The translations under genes were made by a program, and so were the position numbers. The notes beneath the pieces were generated by a model that made no database searches, was not told the origin of the DNA, and was given only the letters and a program-made list of their open reading frames with translations. Source: Lunatimonas salinarum (GTDB lineage Bacteria; Bacteroidota; Bacteroidia; Cytophagales; Cyclobacteriaceae). From it: a DNA stretch of 64,000 nt. The DNA is taken from assembly GCF_017811155.1 (NCBI RefSeq), contig NZ_JACVCV010000021.1, positions 1 through 64,000 on the forward strand. The letters are read 5' to 3'. This document shows positions 54,885-62,968 of this stretch, one piece after another (within the stretch, counting starts at the first letter, position 1; each line of letters starts with the position of its first letter).

Positions 54885-54913
54885 ATCAAGTTTAACAATA
54901 AACACTCAAAATT

Positions 54914-57900
54914 ATGAAAATTAATTTACTAAGGCTAGTTGTGCTTTATTCAAAACAGACCCTCAAGTATTTTCTGCTGCAGTTGCTTGTGATGCAGGTG
55001 GTGTTTGCGGAACCATCCTCTTCACAGAGCATGGAAGACTATCAGGTTAGCCTAAGGGCAACCAATCAGCGCCTGGTTCAGGTATTGGATGAACTGGAGA
55101 AACAGACCGATTTCGTGTTTGCCTACAATCAGGAAGTGGCAAGGGACCGCACGCGCATTACGATTAACCTATCGAGCGACCTTCGAACTGTCCTAAAGGC
55201 AATTACGGAGCAGGCTGACTACGATTTCAAGCGGGTCAACGACAATATCTATGTGACCCGCAGTGAAGTGGCAGGAATGAGCGCCAGTAAAATGGTCGTC
55301 GATGAGGGGTTTGCCCTGATACAGCAGGATATTGACATTCGAGGAAAGGTCACCGATGAATCCGGCCAACCCATTCCTGGGGCCACGGTGATTGTAGAGG
55401 GTACCGCCATTGGCACCGTAACGGATATTGACGGGGAATTTGCGCTGAATGTAGGCGAGGGGGCTGTGCTGAAAATCTCGTTTATCGGATACGCAGCAAC
55501 CACGGTAACGGTATCCAATCAGACGCAGATCAATGTGGTATTGAAAGAGGATCAATCCTCGCTTCAGGAAGTGGTGGTAGTAGGGTATGGAACGCAGCGA
55601 AAGAGCGATATCACTGGGGCAATATCCTCAGTTTCCAGCAAGGATTTAGCAGAGATTCCTGCGGCTAACGTTTTGGATCAAGCGCAAGGGCGCTTGGCTG
55701 GAGTCGATATTGTACGAGCGAATGGATCTCCAGGCGCACCAATGCAAGTTAGAATTAGAGGGAATCGGTCCATTACTGCTAATAATGACCCCTTATTTGT
55801 AATTGATGGTATACCGACAACCGCTAACATCAATGATTTTAATCCCAATGACATCGAGTCCATGGAAGTATTGAAAGATGCCAGCGCGGTGGCGATTTAT
55901 GGATCTAGAGGTGCCAATGGAGTAATTCTCATTACTACAAAAAAGGGCAAGGAAGGGAAATCTTTGATTAGCTATGACGGGTATTATGGGATAAAAAATC
56001 CGGTGGAGAATATTAATTTGATGAATGGCGAGCAATATGCTCAATATATTCGAATTGCCAATGGGCTTGCTCGGGACGACAATAGCCGGGATGCCGCTCT
56101 TATGAGTGACGAGGAAGCTCAGAATTTGCAAAATGGAATAGAAACGGACTGGTTAGATTTGGTAATAGGCACTGGAACCCAACAAGAGCACCAGTTATCG
56201 GTGAGTGGCGGAACAAAGGACGTTAAATATTACATCTCAGGTGCATATTTTGATGAAAAGGGTATCATACCCAATACAGGATACACTCGGTATTCGGCGA
56301 GGGCTAATGTTGAGGCAACTCTTAGGCCCAAATTGAGAATCGGATTAAGCTCGACGGTTTCCACAGATATTCGAAACCAAATGAGGGATCAGCCATATAA
56401 CAACGCATTGATATTTTCTCCTTTATCGGTGCCTTATGATGGGGAGGGAAATGTCCCTGCGTTCCCAAACCAAAGGGCTACCAATACAGCGAATCCAATT
56501 CTCTATCTACAACCCAACCAATATGAAAATGAAAGAAAGGGGTACCGGATTTTTGCCAATATTTATACCGATTATGAGCTACACAAGAATTTATCCTTCC
56601 GAGTAAACTTTGGACCGGATATTAGGCTAGCTAGGACTGGGATTTATACAGGAACCATGGATGGAAGTCTCAACACTGCCTCAGTTGATAATTTAAACGA
56701 GTTTTCTTATACCTTAGAGAACATCTTAAACTACAAAAAGCAAGTCGGAGACCATGCAATTGATGTGGTTGCACTCTTTAGTACGCAGGAAAGTAGAACA
56801 GAAACTTCTTATGCAAGAGGTATGGATATACCAATTGAAACCTCATCTTTCTATGATTTGGGAGGTGCATCCACATTGTTGGATATAAACAGCGGGTTGT
56901 CGGAATGGGGATTAATGTCTTATATGGGTAGAATAAACTACCGTTTTAAAGAGCGGTACTTATTTACCGTAACTGGAAGATCTGATGGTTCGTCAAGATT
57001 GGCCGAAGGAAGAAAATGGGCCTTCTTTCCGTCTGTAGCCTTAGGCTGGATTATTTCAGAGGAAAGTTTTTTCTCCAACTCATCAAGCACCTTTTTAAAG
57101 CTTAGAGCAGGGTATGGCGAAGTGGGAAATACAGCTATATCTCCGTTTCAAACTTTGGGAGGTTTGGCGAGAAGTGTGTATGCATTTGGCGAGGAGCAGG
57201 CATTTGGATATCGCCATAGTATCATTCCTAATCCCGATTTAGGTTGGGAAATTTCCAAAACCATCAATTTAGGGTTGGATTTTGGATTGTTTAACGATCG
57301 AGTCACAGGTTCCTTAGAGCTTTACAGTACCAACACCCAAGATTTACTTTTGAATAGACTACTTCCAATTACTTCAGGCTATCAGTCAATTTTACAAAAC
57401 ATAGGAGCTACACGGAACCGAGGGATTGAGCTCTCAGCAGCTTCCTATGTAATTGACAATAAAGACGGGTTGAGATGGGATGTGAGCTTTAACGTTTTTT
57501 CAAATAGAGAGGAAATTATGGAGCTCTTCGACGGACAAAATGATGATGTTGGAAATCAGTGGTTTATCGGGCATCCGATTAATGTGTTTTACAGTTTCAA
57601 GCAGGATGGAATATGGCAATCCAGTGAAGCAGATGAGGCGAGACAATACAATCAAGCTCCAGGAGACATCCGGATTGCGGATGTAAACGGAAGAGATGTC
57701 CAAGGAAACCTGACAAATAAGTCAGATGGGAATCTAAATGCGGATGACCGGACAGTTTTGGGATCTACAGTACCTAAATGGAGCGGAGGAATAACGAATC
57801 GCTTTTCCTTCAAGGGCTTTGACTTTTCCTTCTTGGTATTTGCCCGGCAGGGACAAATGATTCGAAGTGATTTTCATTGGCTTGGGGCCAACAACTGGCA

Positions 57901-58243
57901 GGGTAGGACGAATATGTTATTGTTTGACTATTGGACTCCAGACAATCCAAGCAATTCAATACCCATTCCAAGAGGGAATACAGCACCTTTATATGCGGAC
58001 GCTGTCCGCTTTCACAATGGATCTTTTGTTAAAATTAGGAATATATCCATTGGTTACAATATAAATCACCATCGGTTGCAAAATCTTGGGTTTTCCTCTT
58101 TCCGGGTGTTTGGTACAGTCAATAATGCATTCACCTTTTCTAAGTTTAGCGTAGTGGACCCTGAAACCTCCAACGGGATCGTGGGAGGAAACAGTCCGTT
58201 GACAACGGCAACATTTGTTATGGGACTTAGCGTCAAATTCTAA
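54914..58243 (+). CDS. SusC/RagA TonB-linked outer membrane receptor with STN domain
   Basis: A 1109-aa SusC. A signal peptide (to about residue 32) is followed by an STN domain at about 65-115 (RLVQVLDELEKQTDFVFAYN), a carboxypeptidase-regulatory-like domain at about 138-220 (GKVTDESGQPIPGATVIVEG), the TonB box region (SLQEVVVVGYGTQRKSDITG), the plug domain (about 230-345) and a 22-strand barrel. The STN domain signals to FecR. It transports oligosaccharides with SusD, which starts 20 bp after its stop. The coding sequence seems richer in AT after about 55750. Confidence 0.95.
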   Translation: MKINLLRLVVLYSKQTLKYFLLQLLVMQVVFAEPSSSQSMEDYQVSLRATNQRLVQVLDELEKQTDFVFAYNQEVARDRTRITINLSSDLRTVLKAITEQADYDFKRVNDNIYVTRSEVAGMSASKMVVDEGFALIQQDIDIRGKVTDESGQPIPGATVIVEGTAIGTVTDIDGEFALNVGEGAVLKISFIGYAATTVTVSNQTQINVVLKEDQSSLQEVVVVGYGTQRKSDITGAISSVSSKDLAEIPAANVLDQAQGRLAGVDIVRANGSPGAPMQVRIRGNRSITANNDPLFVIDGIPTTANINDFNPNDIESMEVLKDASAVAIYGSRGANGVILITTKKGKEGKSLISYDGYYGIKNPVENINLMNGEQYAQYIRIANGLARDDNSRDAALMSDEEAQNLQNGIETDWLDLVIGTGTQQEHQLSVSGGTKDVKYYISGAYFDEKGIIPNTGYTRYSARANVEATLRPKLRIGLSSTVSTDIRNQMRDQPYNNALIFSPLSVPYDGEGNVPAFPNQRATNTANPILYLQPNQYENERKGYRIFANIYTDYELHKNLSFRVNFGPDIRLARTGIYTGTMDGSLNTASVDNLNEFSYTLENILNYKKQVGDHAIDVVALFSTQESRTETSYARGMDIPIETSSFYDLGGASTLLDINSGLSEWGLMSYMGRINYRFKERYLFTVTGRSDGSSRLAEGRKWAFFPSVALGWIISEESFFSNSSSTFLKLRAGYGEVGNTAISPFQTLGGLARSVYAFGEEQAFGYRHSIIPNPDLGWEISKTINLGLDFGLFNDRVTGSLELYSTNTQDLLLNRLLPITSGYQSILQNIGATRNRGIELSAASYVIDNKDGLRWDVSFNVFSNREEIMELFDGQNDDVGNQWFIGHPINVFYSFKQDGIWQSSEADEARQYNQAPGDIRIADVNGRDVQGNLTNKSDGNLNADDRTVLGSTVPKWSGGITNRFSFKGFDFSFLVFARQGQMIRSDFHWLGANNWQGRTNMLLFDYWTPDNPSNSIPIPRGNTAPLYADAVRFHNGSFVKIRNISIGYNINHHRLQNLGFSSFRVFGTVNNAFTFSKFSVVDPETSNGIVGGNSPLTTATFVMGLSVKF

Positions 58244-58262
58244 CACTTTAAAAAAATTGGAG

Positions 58263-59897
58263 ATGAAAAGCATCATAAAAAATAGTTGGTTGATCGGTTT
58301 ATTCCTGTTGACCGGATCATGTGAAAGTATACTTGTAGAAACACCGGTCAGTTTAGCTACTGCCGACGGATATTATTCAACGGCAAAAGGAATAGAAGAT
58401 GGCTTAAAGGCAACATACAGTAATCTGAGGAATTTTGCCACCGAAGACTTTATGTTTGTGACCGAAATTGGCACAGACATTTGGACAAATGGCTTTGGAG
58501 GAGTGACGAATGCCCCCGAAATCAACGATTACTCACCCAACTTACTAGGAGTAAACGGAAAGATTACCGCCGTTTGGAACAATTTGTATATTGGTATTAA
58601 TCAGGCCAATACCATCGTATCCCGTGTTAATGATGTGGTGGATATGACTGAAAGCCAAAAAGCCAGGGTTGAGGGTGAGGCTAGGTTCCTCCGTGCACTT
58701 TACTACTTTCATTTGGTGCAACAATATGGGGAGGTTCATTTTTCCCTTGAGGAAACCATCGGGGTGGAGACCACTGCAAATAAAACCCCTTCGGCGAGGA
58801 TTTACCAAGAGGGAATTATTCCGGATTTGCAATTTGCGATTGATAACCTACCAGCAACTACCGGGGACTATGGCAGAGTGACTAAGCCTGCTGCTGAAGC
58901 CCTTATGGCTAGGGTACAACTTACACTTGGAAATTGGGCGGAAGCGCAACAACGAGCAGAAAATGTGATTAATCAGTATAACTTTCAGTTGGTAAAGCCA
59001 TATGGAGAGCTTTGGGATATTGATAAACAAGAAAATAGTGAAGTAATATGGGCGGTTCAATTTACCAATAACCCGGTGACAAATGGGAACGGAAACAGGA
59101 CTCATCAACTCTTTGTTTTTGCATATCAAAGTAACCCAACCCTTGAGCGAAATATCAGGGACGGTGTGTCACACAATCGCTTAATGATGACAAATTACCT
59201 AATTGACCTTTTTGACCCCTCTATAGACGACAGGTATGAAGGTTCTTTCCAAACGGTATGGTATGCAACCAATCCCGGGCGAATTAACGGGCATGATGTA
59301 GCAGTTGGGGACACGGCTATCCACATAGTAATCCATCCGGTGGCAGACAATATTCAAAACTCAGCACCGTACTGGTTGATCGATTACAATGGCACTTGGG
59401 TGGGTGAAGCAACTGATTTAGAAATCGGTGGACGGCTCAGGAGGCAATGGCCGACGCTCCGCAAGCATTTAGACCCTTCCAGACCAGATGCCCAAACTCT
59501 TTTTGGTACTAGAGATCTCGTGTTGATACGATTGGCTGAAATGTACTTGATAGCGGCTGAGGCAGCTATGAATCAGGGGAATAACAATGTTGCTGCTGAC
59601 CATATAAATTTTCTTCGAAACAGAGCGGCCAAACCAGGAAAGGAAGCTGAAATGCAGGTAACTGCTGATGATATTTCCCTTAATTTCATTCTCGATGAGC
59701 GTGCTAGAGAGCTTATGGGTGAAATGCACCGTTGGTATGACCTAAAGCGTACAGGGACTCTGTTGGAGCGAGTTAAGCTGTATAATCGAGATGGCGGGGC
59801 AAATATCAAGGAAATGCATCTAGTGAGACCAATCCCCCAGACTCAAATTGACAGAGTTAGTAATCCAGGAGATTTTCCGCAAAACCCGGGCTATTAA
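58263..59897 (+). CDS. SusD/RagB outer membrane glycan-binding lipoprotein
   Basis: 544 aa from the Met at 58263, which starts a lipoprotein signal (LFLLTGSC, Cys about 18). A frame to 58215 overlaps SusC and is unlikely. The N-terminal tetratricopeptide-like helices (ITAVWNNLYIGINQANTIVS, ARFLRALYYFHLVQQYGEV) and the C-terminal RagB motif (GTRDLVLIRLAEMYLIAAEA, LDERARELMGEMHRWYDLKR) are clear. It is the lid of the SusC transporter. The sulfatase gene follows 248 bp later. Confidence 0.95.
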   Translation: MKSIIKNSWLIGLFLLTGSCESILVETPVSLATADGYYSTAKGIEDGLKATYSNLRNFATEDFMFVTEIGTDIWTNGFGGVTNAPEINDYSPNLLGVNGKITAVWNNLYIGINQANTIVSRVNDVVDMTESQKARVEGEARFLRALYYFHLVQQYGEVHFSLEETIGVETTANKTPSARIYQEGIIPDLQFAIDNLPATTGDYGRVTKPAAEALMARVQLTLGNWAEAQQRAENVINQYNFQLVKPYGELWDIDKQENSEVIWAVQFTNNPVTNGNGNRTHQLFVFAYQSNPTLERNIRDGVSHNRLMMTNYLIDLFDPSIDDRYEGSFQTVWYATNPGRINGHDVAVGDTAIHIVIHPVADNIQNSAPYWLIDYNGTWVGEATDLEIGGRLRRQWPTLRKHLDPSRPDAQTLFGTRDLVLIRLAEMYLIAAEAAMNQGNNNVAADHINFLRNRAAKPGKEAEMQVTADDISLNFILDERARELMGEMHRWYDLKRTGTLLERVKLYNRDGGANIKEMHLVRPIPQTQIDRVSNPGDFPQNPGY

Positions 59898-60047
59898 GCA
59901 TCGCTAATGGCTTCGGCGAATGCCTGGGAATGAAGGACGAAGACCCCTTGGAGCCCGGTGTACAGAGAGGGGGAGGTTCCAAACCGCGCTTAAGATGCTT
60001 GGGCTAAATGTTCGGTAATAATCCCGTGATTAGATTGAGGCGGACAA

Positions 60048-60082
60048 GCAGGTCAAGCAATTGGATAATTTGCTTGGCCTGC
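60048..60082 (+). promoter_or_regulatory. Hairpin between SusD and sulfatase genes
   Basis: GCAGGTCAAGCAA (60048-60060) pairs with TTGCTTGGCCTGC (60070-60082), a 13-bp stem with one G-U and a 9-nt loop. No T run follows. It could attenuate or stabilise the mRNA before the sulfatase gene. Confidence 0.5.
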
Positions 60083-60145
60083 CTTCCTAGATTCTATGAC
60101 TTCGGAGCGTTACTTGTGTGGCCGTCCAAAACCAATGATAAACAA

Positions 60146-61486
60146 ATGAACAAAAAGCATAAAATATTACGCGGATTTGTCAAACTGATCCCTTGTTGGC
60201 TATTCCTGCAGACAGTACAGATAGCCTTGGGTCAGTCGGAGGAACTGCCAAATATCATCTACATTCTTTCAGATGATCAGTCTTGGAATGACTACGGATT
60301 TACCGGGCATCCTCATATCGAAACCCCCCATATCGATAAGCTGGCGGCAGATGGGCTTACCTTCACCCGAGGCTATGTAACCGCCCCGTTGTGCAGTCCG
60401 TCCTTGGCTTCAATCATCACGGGCCTCTACCCACAGCAGCACCGAATCACCGGAAATGATCCCAAATTTTCCTTCAATGGTCCACGGTATCAAAGAGACT
60501 GGATGGAGGCAAGGGCCCGCCTTTATCGCGATTACCTGGATGAATTTCAAAAGCATCCGACCGTTCCCATGTTGCTTCAAAAGCTAGGTTACCTGTCTTT
60601 TCAGTCGGGTAAGTGGTGGGGAGGTCATTGGAAAGAGGGAGGTTTTACGCATGGCATGACCCATGGAGACCCCTCCAGAGGTGGTCGCCACGGGGACGAA
60701 GGACTGAAAATCGGCAGGGAAGGGATGGACCCTATTTACGATTTTATCGATGAGGCAGTTGAGCAGAAAAGGCCGTTCTTTGTTTGGTATGCCCCGTTTC
60801 TTCCGCATTCCCCCCATACTCCTCCGGATTCGCTTCTCCAAAAATATTTGCCAAAAGCACCATCGAAGGCAATAGCTTCCTACTGGGCGATGTGTGAATG
60901 GTTGGACGTAACGGTGGGGCAACTGCTGGGAAAGGTAGACGATATGGGGCTTACAGATAATACGTTGGTGGTTTTTGTGACCGACAACGGATGGATTCAG
61001 GATCCCAATAAACCCAATGTTTATGCGCCCGGCTCCAAGCAGGATCCTCAGGACATGGGGATTAGAACCCCCATTATCTACAAGTGGCCAAAAAAGATTG
61101 CTCCGCGCATGGATACGCAACATGTATCCAGCAGCATTGATATTGTAACGACTACACTTGCAGCGGTTGGGTTAGCGCCTCTTTCTACCATGCAAGGCAT
61201 CAATGTGATGGATGAAAAGGCTGTTCGTAAACGAAAAATGATTTTCAGCCTCGATTTTGCACATGATATGGCGGGCGTAGACCAACCTGGAAAAACACTG
61301 GAAAGTACCATGGTCATTACCACGCCATGGAAGCTCATTGTTCCAGGTGGCGCAAACACACAAAATCAGGAAGTATTGCTGTACGATATCGTGAAAGATC
61401 CGACGGAGCAACAAAACTTGGCAGCTCAAAACCCGAAGGTGGTGAATAAGTTAAGAAAGGAAATGGCTGCCTGGTGGAATCCATAG
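60146..61486 (+). CDS. Secreted sulfatase with CSPSL maturation motif
   Basis: 446 aa from the Met at 60146 (signal peptide ending IALGQ). A frame to 60008 gives an unnatural extension. Metal ligands are in ILSDDQSW and VFVTDNGW, and the fold is the type I sulfatase. The signature is Cys83-Ser-Pro-Ser-Leu87, where C-x-P-x-R is expected for formylglycine formation. All other motifs look normal. It is next to SusCD, so the target should be a sulfated glycan. The Leu may define a subfamily (I recall similar CxPSLA motifs) or mean loss of activity. Confidence 0.88.
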   Translation: MNKKHKILRGFVKLIPCWLFLQTVQIALGQSEELPNIIYILSDDQSWNDYGFTGHPHIETPHIDKLAADGLTFTRGYVTAPLCSPSLASIITGLYPQQHRITGNDPKFSFNGPRYQRDWMEARARLYRDYLDEFQKHPTVPMLLQKLGYLSFQSGKWWGGHWKEGGFTHGMTHGDPSRGGRHGDEGLKIGREGMDPIYDFIDEAVEQKRPFFVWYAPFLPHSPHTPPDSLLQKYLPKAPSKAIASYWAMCEWLDVTVGQLLGKVDDMGLTDNTLVVFVTDNGWIQDPNKPNVYAPGSKQDPQDMGIRTPIIYKWPKKIAPRMDTQHVSSSIDIVTTTLAAVGLAPLSTMQGINVMDEKAVRKRKMIFSLDFAHDMAGVDQPGKTLESTMVITTPWKLIVPGGANTQNQEVLLYDIVKDPTEQQNLAAQNPKVVNKLRKEMAAWWNP

Positions 61487-61633
61487 GGAGTGCTTCCTGA
61501 ATATTTCAACGCAAGGAGTAAAGCCCAGAAGGTTTTGCTCCTTGTTGGTTATATACCGGCCGGTTGAGGTTCCATTTTGGGCGCTTTGGAGCTTCATTGA
61601 ATCTGTCACATTTTAAAATATTTTTCGAATTCC

Positions 61634-61684
61634 TTGGTTAACTAGATAAAACCTATCATTTTTGTAGGAAATATAATGACAGGT
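61634..61684 (+). promoter_or_regulatory. cysH: Candidate promoter and inverted-repeat operator of cysH
   Basis: TTG at 61634-61636, then 20 bp, then CATTTTTG at 61657-61664 (one mismatch to TAnnTTTG). The inverted repeat ACCTATCAT (61651-61659) and ATGACAGGT (61676-61684), 8 of 9 matching, flanks the expected start site, so a repressor could block it. Confidence 0.45.
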
Positions 61685-61737
61685 GTTTTTTGGCCTTTAT
61701 GCCAGCATCGTCTCCCTGTTTTTAACCGCCACATAGT

Positions 61738-62430
61738 ATGTCAGATTCTGCCGTATCCAAGAAAACCTATTCAAAAGAAGAACTGAGGTTATTAAACAAA
61801 AAGTACCATCTCCTATCCGTAGAAGATCGGGTACGGCAGTTGTACGAGGATTTCTCCGAAAATGAAGTGATGCTTACCAGTTCGTTTGCAGCTACTTCGG
61901 CCTTGCTTTTGAGTATTTTTGCCGGCATTAAGCCGACGCAGAAGATTTACTTTATCGATACCGGGTACCATTTTGACGAGACGTTGGCATACAAGCAACA
62001 GCTATCCAAACTGTATGGACTGGATGTGGTATCGGTAAGTGCCTCAGAGGAAGATCACCGGTTTACTTCCGAAAACCAGACCTGGAAATCGGATCCGGAA
62101 CTTTGCTGCTCCATCAACAAGGTCAAACCATTGGAATTGATCAAAAGCAAATTTAACGTATGGGTGAGTGGTTTGATGTGGTGGCAGAGTGACCACCGGG
62201 CTTCACTGGATATTTTTGAAGAACGGGGAGGCATCCTTAAGTTTTATCCTCTCTTGGATGTCAGTCCAGAGGATAGGGATAAATATATTCAAGAACATCA
62301 TTACCCATTTCATCCACTGATCGCAAAAGGCTACCATTCCATTGGGTGCAAGCACTGCACAGTGCCAGGAAATGACCGCACCGGCAGATGGAACAATAGT
62401 CCCAAAACAGAATGTGGTCTGCACCTATAG
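61738..62430 (+). CDS. cysH: Adenylyl/phosphoadenylyl-sulfate reductase
   Basis: A 230-aa reductase. The Fe-S cysteines Cys123-Cys124 (ELCCSINKVK) and Cys204/Cys207 (IGCKHCTVPG) are present, and the catalytic Cys226 is in KTECGLHL at the C-terminus. These four cluster cysteines indicate a [4Fe-4S] APS reductase rather than a cluster-free PAPS reductase. It reduces activated sulfate to sulfite in assimilation. No other cys genes are adjacent. A nearby sulfatase could supply sulfate. Confidence 0.93.
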   Translation: MSDSAVSKKTYSKEELRLLNKKYHLLSVEDRVRQLYEDFSENEVMLTSSFAATSALLLSIFAGIKPTQKIYFIDTGYHFDETLAYKQQLSKLYGLDVVSVSASEEDHRFTSENQTWKSDPELCCSINKVKPLELIKSKFNVWVSGLMWWQSDHRASLDIFEERGGILKFYPLLDVSPEDRDKYIQEHHYPFHPLIAKGYHSIGCKHCTVPGNDRTGRWNNSPKTECGLHL

Positions 62431-62968
62431 GCTTCCTTAGAGAAACGGAAGTAAAGTGACCTGCTGTACTAACTAAGTTTTGTTTTAAAGAACTTTGCTG
62501 GTACATTTTAGAAAAAATGAGGCGTTTGATTAGGTATTTTTCAATTGCAACTATTTTTTAAGAAATTTTGAATTTTTCGATTTCGACCATATTTTATTTT
62601 TGTCCGATTTTGGATAAGCCGTACAGTACACGATTTATAAATTCCATCCGCTAATAATGCCGCTAATCATAAAATTTGGCGATTATTATTCCTTTGTTTT
62701 GAGTAGTAGGGCATTCTTAATTGGAAATAGTCGAGAAAGTAAAAATTAACCGTAAATAATCTACTTATAGGTATTTTACTATTTTTTTCAAAATTAAAGT
62801 CGTTTAGAGAATCATACCTTTTCTCTGCTAAGTAAATTGCAATTTTTTAACCTATTAATATTCAGGGTATTATGGTTTTGTCTTGCCAGGTGTTTCAGGT
62901 TTTTTTTAAATAATTGTTAATTTTTTCAATTCGGGGCTTACATTTGATCATAATCTAATTTAAACAAT
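62431..62968. other. AT-rich intergenic region upstream of second SusC
   Basis: About 540 bp with no credible open frame. The second half is very AT-rich with many short T runs. A TATTTTTG element at 62595-62602 lies too far from an upstream TTG. The better promoter is listed separately. It may contain regulatory sites for the SusC gene or a short RNA, but nothing specific is visible. Confidence 0.5.
62914..62946 (+). promoter_or_regulatory. Promoter of the second SusC gene
   Basis: TTG at 62914-62916 and TACATTTG at 62939-62946, a perfect TAnnTTTG box, spaced by 22 bp, as in Bacteroidota sigma-A promoters. The ATG is 22 bp after the box, giving a short leader. Confidence 0.65.

Noticed and set aside
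60584-61123. 179-aa minus-strand frame
   Set aside because: Antisense to the sulfatase; the sulfatase motifs are unambiguous.
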